DNA of 6,743 nt. Origin: Bacteroidota bacterium. GTDB taxonomy: Bacteria > Bacteroidota > Bacteroidia > Bacteroidales > GCA-2748055. Below the pieces are notes generated by a model. The model did no database searches and was not told where the DNA came from. It was given only the letters and a program-made list of their open reading frames with translations. The position numbers were made by a program, and so were the translations under genes. The stretch lies in contig JAAEOI010000071.1 of the NCBI GenBank assembly GCA_024244665.1, forward strand, positions 1-6,743, given 5' to 3'. Below are positions 1 through 5,851 of the stretch, one piece after another. Numbering within the stretch: the first letter of the stretch is position 1; the number at the start of each line of letters is the position of its first letter.

Positions 1-27
1 ATTCCCTGCTCGATTCCCTGCTCGATT
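1..27. repeat. 12-bp tandem repeat encoding Ile-Glu-Gln-Gly
   Basis: The unit attccctgctcg occurs twice in a row and is followed by a third partial copy (att). On the minus strand each unit reads as the four codons for Ile-Glu-Gln-Gly, at the C-terminal end of the Rpn-family frame. Since the unit is a multiple of three bases, gain or loss of copies would keep the frame. The array touches the left edge, so the copy number is unknown. Confidence 0.85.
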
Positions 28-581
28 AGCCTGATACGGTATTCTTCAAAGACATCTTTTGATTCCGGTGATATTGTTTTCATAATCTGATCAATTTTCT
101 CAGGCGCAATGCCTGATACATTATACAAATAAAACAAAATTCTCTGGATATTTGTTTTCTCAATGTTTCTAATCTCCCGCAATATCTCCCTGGCCAGAAG
201 GGGATTTTCCTGTATGAAACCGATAAGATTGTCGCTTCGTTTCATAAACCACACTCCGATTTTCACATTTGGCCGTTTGAAATGCTGAATGATTTCGTGG
301 TCCTCAAAATCTTTGGTATCAAACAGCACATAGTCGAACAGGGGGACAAAGCGCTTCAATTCCTCCGGTATATTCTTTACAATCTCCTGGCGGTTCCATC
401 TTTTCTTGCCATGATAAAACACAATGGCAATAACTGGTAAAAGCTCCTGCTTGCTACCTGCCTGGCTTTCCCACACATTAAGAATGTATCGAAGGAGCTG
501 CAAATGAATGCTCTTTGATGGATAACTTTTATGTTCGTACAGCAAGGAAATTTTGATCTGCTTATCCCCATAAATACGCAT
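1..581 (-). pseudogene. N-terminally truncated Rpn-family nuclease / putative transposase (PD-(D/E)XK), continues past left edge
   Basis: Reading the minus strand from the ATG at 581 gives at least 193 codons without a stop, running off the window. The product begins MRIYGDKQIKISLLYEHKSY and continues with LQLLRYILNVWE (about residues 28-39), LPVIAIVFYHGKKRW and VPLFDYVLFD. These are the hallmark blocks of the Rpn / Transposase_31 family, whose members are PD-(D/E)XK nucleases that promote RecA-independent recombination. The Glu-His-Lys-Ser block at residues 16-19 would be the E-x-K half of the active site. Family members normally have some 60-70 residues before this point, including the Asp of a '(S/A)DLLY'-like block. 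Here an in-frame TGA lies two codons upstream of the ATG, and none of the three frames up to the neighbouring gene restores that block. I therefore infer a 5' deletion that removed an active-site residue. A GGTGGA stretch about 9 bases before the ATG could still allow translation. The tail is a repeated Ile-Glu-Gln-Gly, common in this family. Family call is firm; pseudogene status is inferred. Confidence 0.72.
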
Positions 582-612
582 ATATCATCCACCCAGACTA
601 AGATTTTTGTAC

Positions 613-650
613 TCAGGGTGTCCTGATGACGAAAACAGGATTAGCCCTGA
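613..650. other. Interrupted inverted repeat between the six-hairpin gene and the Rpn remnant (possible weak terminator)
   Basis: TCAGGG (613-618) pairs with CCCTGA (645-650), and inside it TCCTG (621-625) pairs with CAGGA (636-640). This gives 11 base pairs with a small internal loop (2 against 4 bases) and a 10-base apical loop. It lies 14 bases beyond the stop codon of the minus-strand hydrolase gene, where a transcript end would be expected. No T-run follows it on the minus strand (the next bases are gtacaaaaatct), so it is not a classical intrinsic terminator. It could instead mark the deletion junction of the Rpn remnant. Confidence 0.35.
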
Positions 651-663
651 AAAATGCCTGAAG

Positions 664-2268
664 TTATTGAACAACGACCACCAGAGTGTCTCCTGCATGA
701 AGTTTTACAGGAATTCCTTCCAACAATTGTTCTCCATTATATATTCCGGAAATTTCATTTTGCGATGAAACCAAAGTGTATTTTTCACCTTCTTTGGCTG
801 TAAACCATTCAGGGAACTGGTTTATGCGCGGGTAATCAAGAGGCAGGCTCAAAATGGTATTATGTCGCTGTGCATCGAATATCAGTGTTCCCTCCCAGCT
901 ATTTGCAGCGCTTAATGCAAAGTAAGTGTGCTCACCGGTTTTTTCAGCTCCCAAAATAACATCCTCACGCCAGGGTTGGATGGTTGCTCCCTGGGTTTTC
1001 CAGAGGCTGTATATAATAGCTGTACGGGCAAAATTACCGTCACCATGCCACCCACCGATAATTCCGTCCTCCTGTTGCATGGCGAACATGACCTGCATCT
1101 CGCTGTCGATCCAGGTTTTCAGGCCCGAATCCGGTTCTCTGTTGTAGAGGTTGATTCCACATTCCAGGGCATCGGCATAGCCATCGTGACTGCTTCCCTC
1201 CCAGGGATAGTTCCGGTATTTTTCGTTCAGCTTTTCAATTCCCTTCAGTACGGCTTCACGGTATTCCTCTTTATTGTCAATTTGCCAGACCGAGTAATAG
1301 GCATTAAAAACATAACCCCAGTTATCCACCACCATGGAATCAGTAATTTCGCCGGTTTTTGGGTTTATAGCATTGTAGAACAAACCATCTTCATTTCTTC
1401 CCACTTCGAGCACGCGATCCAGAATTTTATAATAGGATTCTTTGTATTGCTCTTTTATTACCGGTTTGACGAAATGGACGGTTACATACAATTCACTTAA
1501 TCCACCAATAATTTCGCAGCCATGATCGCGGATTCGGAGATAATCCAGCTGAGTAAGATCCCGCTTCCCAAGCAGGTAATAATCGCCAATTCCAGTCGCC
1601 CAATCAAGGTATTTTTTCTCTCCGGTCATCCAGTAAATTCGCGAAAGTGTCTGAAGCATTTCCCCGTTGATTTCTTCCACTGAGGCTGACCTGGATTTGA
1701 ATAGTTCCTCCAGATTTTCAGGATCTTTCATGTAAGGGGCCAGATCGTCCAGCATCTCCATCATCCGATCCTGCCAGGGCGATTTCCCAATGTATTCGTT
1801 TAAGGGAATTAATCCGTCTTTGATGTATTCAGAGGTTCCGAAAATTACCTTTTCCATTTGTATTTCATCCGAAAGAAAGTCTCGCTTTGAAAAAGAGTAA
1901 ATATCGGGAAGTGTATTAACACGCGAAGTCAATTTTTTCTCGGTTTTCAGCATATCGAGCATGATACCGTTGTACAGATTTTGATCAAGCAGGTAAGCTG
2001 TTAAAACCATAAACGGGTAGTTGTCGGCGCCTGAGTTATGTGGTTCCCAAACATCGCTTCCCCTGCCTAAATTTGCGGGAATGAGCCCGCTGACACTGTC
2101 GCGTTTGCTTAGCCAACCCTCCACAAAATTCATGCTTCGGATAAATCCTTCGCTAGCCTGATTGCCGTTTTCGAGGGACTGGTTGATTATTTCCTCATTT
2201 AATGAAATGGGGGCATTGCAGGAGACAAAGGTTACTGCGATGAGGAAAATATAGGTTATTCGATGCAT
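664..2268 (-). CDS. Secreted lipoprotein, candidate (alpha/alpha)6 six-hairpin glycosidase of unassigned family
   Basis: 534 residues from the ATG at 2268. The frame extends ten codons further to a TTG at 2298, but starting at 2268 puts a lipoprotein signal peptide at the N-terminus: His-Arg, a hydrophobic stretch, then the lipobox FVSC with the lipidated Cys at 17. The mature protein is rich in paired helices, for example NGEMLQTLSRIYWMTGEKKY from residue 201, as in six-hairpin enzymes such as GH88 and GH105. Blocks likely to line the active site are DVWEPHNSGADNYPF (72-86), RDHGCEIIGG (247-256), GYADALECGINLYNREP (363-379) and GGWHGDGNFART (405-416). From about residue 436 the pattern changes to short strands, suggesting a C-terminal beta-sandwich. 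I recall similar uncharacterised proteins in Bacteroidota and Planctomycetes but cannot name a GH family or catalytic residues. It diverges from the rhamnosidase gene, so a role on the same glycan is inferred. By eye it is less GC-rich than that gene (20/60 G+C at 1441-1500). A polysaccharide lyase is an alternative. Confidence 0.7.
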   Translation of the reverse strand: MHRITYIFLIAVTFVSCNAPISLNEEIINQSLENGNQASEGFIRSMNFVEGWLSKRDSVSGLIPANLGRGSDVWEPHNSGADNYPFMVLTAYLLDQNLYNGIMLDMLKTEKKLTSRVNTLPDIYSFSKRDFLSDEIQMEKVIFGTSEYIKDGLIPLNEYIGKSPWQDRMMEMLDDLAPYMKDPENLEELFKSRSASVEEINGEMLQTLSRIYWMTGEKKYLDWATGIGDYYLLGKRDLTQLDYLRIRDHGCEIIGGLSELYVTVHFVKPVIKEQYKESYYKILDRVLEVGRNEDGLFYNAINPKTGEITDSMVVDNWGYVFNAYYSVWQIDNKEEYREAVLKGIEKLNEKYRNYPWEGSSHDGYADALECGINLYNREPDSGLKTWIDSEMQVMFAMQQEDGIIGGWHGDGNFARTAIIYSLWKTQGATIQPWREDVILGAEKTGEHTYFALSAANSWEGTLIFDAQRHNTILSLPLDYPRINQFPEWFTAKEGEKYTLVSSQNEISGIYNGEQLLEGIPVKLHAGDTLVVVVQ

Positions 2269-2305
2269 CTTGAATAAGTTTAATGTAAAGATTTTCAAAT
2301 TAGTT

Positions 2306-2313
2306 CAAATATA
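2306..2313 (-). promoter_or_regulatory. Candidate -7 box for the six-hairpin gene
   Basis: On the minus strand this reads TATATTTG, an exact match to the Bacteroidota -7 consensus TAnnTTTG. It lies 38 bases upstream of the ATG at 2268, which would give a leader of about 30 bases. No good TTG or TTTG -33 box is found about 20 bases further upstream, so the call rests on one box in AT-rich DNA. Confidence 0.35.
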
Positions 2314-2351
2314 TTTTTTTTGAATCAGTTATAATTTGGCAAAAGGGTCAT

Positions 2352-2371
2352 TTTGTACAAACTGAGTCTCA
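2352..2371. promoter_or_regulatory. Paired palindromes midway between divergent promoters (candidate operator)
   Basis: TTTGTACAAA (2352-2361) is a perfect 10-base palindrome. One base later comes TGAGTCTCA (2363-2371), a perfect palindrome around a central T. If the -7 boxes proposed here are right, the first is centred about 57 bases from the minus-strand start of transcription and about 61 bases from the plus-strand one. This suits one regulator serving both genes. Short palindromes also arise by chance, and no regulator gene is in the window. Confidence 0.3.
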
Positions 2372-2380
2372 ATTAGTTCA

Positions 2381-2411
2381 TTGTTTCTTTGAAAGCAGAC
2401 CATTAGTTTTG
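2381..2411 (+). promoter_or_regulatory. Candidate Bacteroidota promoter (P1) for the GH106 gene
   Basis: TTG at 2381-2383 is followed after 20 bases by TAGTTTTG (2404-2411), matching the -33 TTG and -7 TAnnTTTG consensus at the expected spacing. Transcription would start near 2418, giving a leader of about 44 bases before the ATG at 2462. This is the best promoter match in the window. Confidence 0.55.
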
Positions 2412-2438
2412 GGAAGGAGGGAATAGTTCCCATATTTG
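2408..2438 (+). promoter_or_regulatory. Second, overlapping candidate promoter (P2) for the GH106 gene
   Basis: TTTG at 2408-2411, which is also the end of the P1 -7 box, is followed after 19 bases by CATATTTG (2431-2438), one mismatch from TAnnTTTG. Transcription would begin near 2445 with a leader of about 17 bases. It may be a true alternative start or a chance match in AT-rich DNA. Confidence 0.3.
2419..2431. promoter_or_regulatory. GGGAA-TAG-TTCCC palindrome at the GH106 transcription start (candidate operator)
   Basis: Five bases on each side of a three-base centre form a perfect dyad. It lies just downstream of the P1 -7 box and inside the P2 spacer, where a bound protein would block either. 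An alternative pairing uses TGGGAA (2410-2415) with TTCCCA (2427-2432), so a small RNA hairpin in the leader is another reading. Confidence 0.35.
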
Positions 2439-2461
2439 ATTTTGAACCTAAAATACCAGTC

Positions 2462-5400
2462 ATGGATCGATTAAGCGGCGTATTTCTCGTTTCTGTATTT
2501 CTTTGTATTACCTCCTGTCAATCCCCGGCACCGGAAGGCCTGGATTGTATTCAGACTGAGTTCGAACAGGTGCCTGAGGGTGTTAAACCCTGGGCCTACT
2601 GGTACTGGATGGACGATAATGTTTCAAAAGAGGGCATTACGGACGATTTGGAGTCCATGGCAGAGATAGGTATCAAAGAGGTTTTCATCGGGAACATTGG
2701 TGGAGAGAATATCCCATCAGGTGAGGTTAGAATGCTGAGTGAGGAGTGGTGGGAACTTATGCGCTGGTCAATCCGTGAGGGACACCGGACAGGTGTCGAT
2801 ATCGGCGTATTCAACAGTCCGGGATGGAGCCAGTCAGGCGGTCCCTGGGTGACGGCCGACAAAGCCATGCGTTACCTGGTGAGTTCGGAAACAGAGGTAA
2901 GTGGCCCCATGAGGTTCAATGGTCTTCTTCCTGCCCCGATCGATCCCTTCCAGGATGTGGCTGTACTGGCAATCCCCGTATCTTCAGAAGAGATTTCGCT
3001 CTCTGAAAAGGAGCATCGTGTGTGGACCCGGCCAGCCATGAAGAATCCGCAAAGTCTTACTGATGGAAATCTGAAGACCTCGGGCCTCTTTCCTGATCTC
3101 CGGGGATCCGGTGGAAGCATTGTTATTGAGATTGAAACAACTGAACCTTTTACTGCCCGCAGCCTGGTACTTTATCCGGCCGAGCACCAGATTCTGGCCG
3201 ATTGTGAATTGTATGCCGAAACAGAGGGAGAATTCAAGCTTGTCAGAGCCTTTGAGCTGGACCGGCACAACGATTACCTTCCGGTGGGACCGGTACCCTA
3301 TGCCGAGCTGGCCATCTCTATTCCTGCAGTTACCTCCGACCGGTTCAGACTAAAGATATCGCTGAACGAAAGCTCTTACTCTATTGCGCCAGCCGGCTAT
3401 GTTGAATCTGTGGCAGGGGGATTGAAAGAGATCGAGTTATCCTCCGGGGTAAGGCTTGAACACTATATGGAGAAACAGCTGGCCAAGTTGCACCAGGATC
3501 CGGTATACAGTGGGACCGAATACATCTGGGAAACCCAGGCCGAGCCAGAAGACAAGGATCTGATCGCTGGGGAATCAGAGGTGATAAATCTGAGCGACCG
3601 GCTCACAGAGGAGGGTGGACTGGAATGGGAAGTTCCAGATGGGAGATGGGTCATTCAGCGCATTGGCATGACACCCACAGGAGTAGAGAACCATCCGACC
3701 CTGCCACACGCCAGGGGGCTTGAGATTGATAAGATGAATCCGGAGGCCATCCAGTACCATTTTGACCAGTACGTTGGGAAAATGAAGGAGGGGGTGAGTG
3801 AATCAGAGCTATCGGCTCTGACTCACGTAATTATCGATAGCTATGAAGTGGGTTCTCAGAACTGGACCGACGAGCTGGAGACAAGGTTTAAGGAGGTTTA
3901 TGGATACGATCCTTTGCCCTGGCTCCCTGTAATCACCGGCAGGGTGGTGGGCAGTGCTTCTCAATCGGACCGCTTTTTATGGGATCTTCGCAGATTGGTG
4001 GCCGATGACATTGCGAGAAACTATGTGGGTGGGCTCAGGGAGGCAGCCCATGGTTCGGGTATGGAGCTCTGGCTTGAGAACTACGGACACTGGGGTTTTC
4101 CTGGTGAATCATTGCTCTACGGGGGACAATCGGACTGCATTGGCGGGGAGTTCTGGAATGAAGGCCCTCTGGGCCTCTGGGAGTGCAGGATTGCCTCATC
4201 GTCCGGTCACATATATGGAAAAAAGGTGGTCTCAGCCGAGTCTTTTACCACTTCCGGACTTGATTTCCAGCGATCGCCCCAATCCTATAAGAAAAGAGGC
4301 GATTGGTCCTACACCGAAGGAATCAACCATACGGTGCTTACCCTCTTTATCCACCAGCCCTACAACGAGAAAAAACCGGGTGTCAATGCCTGGTTTGGAA
4401 GCGAGATCAACCGGCACAACACCTGGTGGGACCTTGCCAAACCCTGGGTCGATTACCAGAGACGCTGCACTTACCTGCTGCAGCAGGGATTATATGTAGC
4501 TGATGTGTGCTATTTTATTGGTGAGGATGCTCCCAAATCCAATTCGGGACGAAATCCTGAACTGCCCGAGGGCTACTCGTTTGATTACATTAATTACGAT
4601 GTGATTATGAATCGGATGGATGTGAAGGACGGGCGCTTTACACTCCCCGATGGCATGAGCTACAGGGTGATGGTGTTGCCTGAAAGCAAGACCATGCGGC
4701 CCGAACTGCTGGAGAAGCTCAGTCAACTGGTTGAAAAGGGGGGTGTGATCCTTGGGAACCCTCCCGTAAAAGCTCCGGGGATGAAGGGCTATCCTGACTC
4801 GGACCAGAAAGTGGCCGATCTGGCTTCCTCCCTGTGGGATCAACTGGATGGAGAAGGCATGGTATTCCGTAACTGCAGCCTGGAAGAGGTATTTGAGAAT
4901 ATTGAACTCCTGCCCGATTTGTCCGCCCATGGTGATTTACCCCTGCTCTGGATCCACCGTACCCTTCCGGGTATGGATATCTATTTTCTGACCAACCAGG
5001 GTGAAGAGGTGATCAGCTTTACCGGGGAGTTCAGGGTAAGCGGAATGCATCCCCAGTGGTGGAATGCAATTGATGGATCGGCAAGGGCATTGCCTGAGTA
5101 TAAAAAACTGGGAGATATAACCCGCGTACCAATCAGCCTTGGACCCCTTGAAAGTGGGTTTGTGGTATTTACAGAACAGCAGCTGGAGACTGAAAGTGTA
5201 ACCAATTTTCCCGGATTCGAAGAGATAAAAGAGATAAGCGGTCCGTGGGATGTGAAATTTACAGATCCCTTTAATGAGACCTTCTCCACCCGGTTCGAAA
5301 AGCTGGAGGATTGGAGCGAGAGTAGAGAGGACCAGATCCGCTATTTTTCAGGATCTGCTCTTTATAAAACAAGTGTTGAATTGGAAGAGTCTTTAACGGA

Positions 5401-5698
5401 GGAGGATGTCTGGCTGAACCTGGGCGATGTTCAGGCCATCGCGAAGGTCCGGGTAAATGGGAAGGAGACAGGAGCAGTATGGACGGCACCGTGGAGAGTG
5501 AATGTAACGGAGTTTTTGACCGCTGGGAGCAATACCATTGAAATCGAGGTGGCCAATACCTGGCTGAATCGCCTGAAGGGGGATGCCCTGATGGATCAGG
5601 ACGACCGAAAGAGCTGGATGGCGTTGGATGTGCTGAACCCCGATGATCCCTTGCAGAGCTCAGGCTTGCTGGGACCGGTAATTCTGGAAATCCACTGA
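2462..5698 (+). CDS. GH106 family alpha-L-rhamnosidase, exported lipoprotein
   Basis: 1078 residues, a normal length for GH106. These inverting enzymes remove terminal alpha-L-rhamnose from plant and microbial polysaccharides. The N-terminus is a lipoprotein signal peptide (MDRLSGVFLV, hydrophobic stretch, lipobox ITSC, Cys19), so the enzyme is anchored in the outer membrane or periplasm. GH106 signatures are WAYWYWMDDN (44-53), the partly repeated opening of the barrel, and GVFNSPGWSQSGGPWV (115-130). A beta-sandwich insertion covers about 140-310. HARGLEIDK (about 416-424) reopens the catalytic part. IIDSYE places Glu462 and SAESFT places Glu593. From memory, the characterised GH106 enzyme BT_0986 uses Glu461 as acid and Glu593 as base, so both catalytic residues appear kept. 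The last 120 or so residues (YFSGSALYKT from 961, VNGK near 999) form a galactose-binding-like beta-sandwich. The ATG has no Shine-Dalgarno sequence, as is usual in this phylum. The frame is intact and GC-richer than its neighbours (36/60 G+C at 4021-4080). The exact rhamnosyl linkage cannot be told. Confidence 0.93.
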   Translation: MDRLSGVFLVSVFLCITSCQSPAPEGLDCIQTEFEQVPEGVKPWAYWYWMDDNVSKEGITDDLESMAEIGIKEVFIGNIGGENIPSGEVRMLSEEWWELMRWSIREGHRTGVDIGVFNSPGWSQSGGPWVTADKAMRYLVSSETEVSGPMRFNGLLPAPIDPFQDVAVLAIPVSSEEISLSEKEHRVWTRPAMKNPQSLTDGNLKTSGLFPDLRGSGGSIVIEIETTEPFTARSLVLYPAEHQILADCELYAETEGEFKLVRAFELDRHNDYLPVGPVPYAELAISIPAVTSDRFRLKISLNESSYSIAPAGYVESVAGGLKEIELSSGVRLEHYMEKQLAKLHQDPVYSGTEYIWETQAEPEDKDLIAGESEVINLSDRLTEEGGLEWEVPDGRWVIQRIGMTPTGVENHPTLPHARGLEIDKMNPEAIQYHFDQYVGKMKEGVSESELSALTHVIIDSYEVGSQNWTDELETRFKEVYGYDPLPWLPVITGRVVGSASQSDRFLWDLRRLVADDIARNYVGGLREAAHGSGMELWLENYGHWGFPGESLLYGGQSDCIGGEFWNEGPLGLWECRIASSSGHIYGKKVVSAESFTTSGLDFQRSPQSYKKRGDWSYTEGINHTVLTLFIHQPYNEKKPGVNAWFGSEINRHNTWWDLAKPWVDYQRRCTYLLQQGLYVADVCYFIGEDAPKSNSGRNPELPEGYSFDYINYDVIMNRMDVKDGRFTLPDGMSYRVMVLPESKTMRPELLEKLSQLVEKGGVILGNPPVKAPGMKGYPDSDQKVADLASSLWDQLDGEGMVFRNCSLEEVFENIELLPDLSAHGDLPLLWIHRTLPGMDIYFLTNQGEEVISFTGEFRVSGMHPQWWNAIDGSARALPEYKKLGDITRVPISLGPLESGFVVFTEQQLETESVTNFPGFEEIKEISGPWDVKFTDPFNETFSTRFEKLEDWSESREDQIRYFSGSALYKTSVELEESLTEEDVWLNLGDVQAIAKVRVNGKETGAVWTAPWRVNVTEFLTAGSNTIEIEVANTWLNRLKGDALMDQDDRKSWMALDVLNPDDPLQSSGLLGPVILEIH

Positions 5699-5709
5699 AG
5701 GAATTACTG
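5676..5709. repeat. Inverted repeat straddling the GH106 stop codon
   Basis: GTAATTC (5678-5684) and GAATTAC (5701-5707) are perfect complements 16 bases apart. A G-T pair and a C-G pair extend the stem outward to 9 pairs in RNA. No T-run follows, so an intrinsic terminator is not supported. It might stabilise the 3' end of the message or be chance. Confidence 0.3.
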
Positions 5710-5851
5710 CCTGAGAGTTAAATGAAACATATTTGATGATTAAGGTAACATAATCACTATTATTTGATTCAAGCGTTTGAATTCTTCTCTGAGGTTTGCG
5801 CTATTTTTACAGTTTGTATGATATGTATTTTACTAAAATAATGATAAGCTA
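5699..5851 (+). other. AT-rich intergenic gap before the GH99-like gene
   Basis: This 153-base stretch holds no gene. CATATTTG at 5728-5735 is one mismatch from TAnnTTTG and is the same octamer as in P2 of the GH106 gene, but there is no good -33 box at the right spacing. Other loose boxes (TATTATTTG near 5759) have poor spacing as well. No intrinsic terminator with a T-run follows the GH106 stop, so read-through from the rhamnosidase gene is possible. Confidence 0.4.

Noticed and set aside
377..592. 71-residue minus-strand open frame starting with GTG
   Set aside because: The adjacent frame starting at 581 carries unmistakable Rpn-family homology across the same bases, so this one is its shadow.
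928..1500. 190-residue plus-strand open frame
   Set aside because: It lies fully antisense to the six-hairpin gene, has no signal, domain or promoter of its own, and its composition is what the complementary codons would give.
2269..2298. TTG at 2298 as the start of the six-hairpin gene
   Set aside because: The ATG at 2268 places a compact lipoprotein signal peptide directly at the N-terminus, whereas the ten extra residues would only lengthen it and need a rare start codon.
2411..2421. GGAAGGAGGG as a ribosome binding site for the GH106 gene
   Set aside because: It is about 40 bases upstream of the ATG, too far to set the start, and genes in this phylum rarely depend on such sequences.
3954..4499. 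181-residue plus-strand open frame in another frame of the GH106 gene
   Set aside because: It overlaps the conserved catalytic part of GH106, and its low-complexity Ser/Pro/Thr/Arg content is typical of an out-of-frame reading.
4490..4930. 146-residue minus-strand open frame within the GH106 gene
   Set aside because: Antisense shadow of a clearly conserved coding region; no recognisable motifs.
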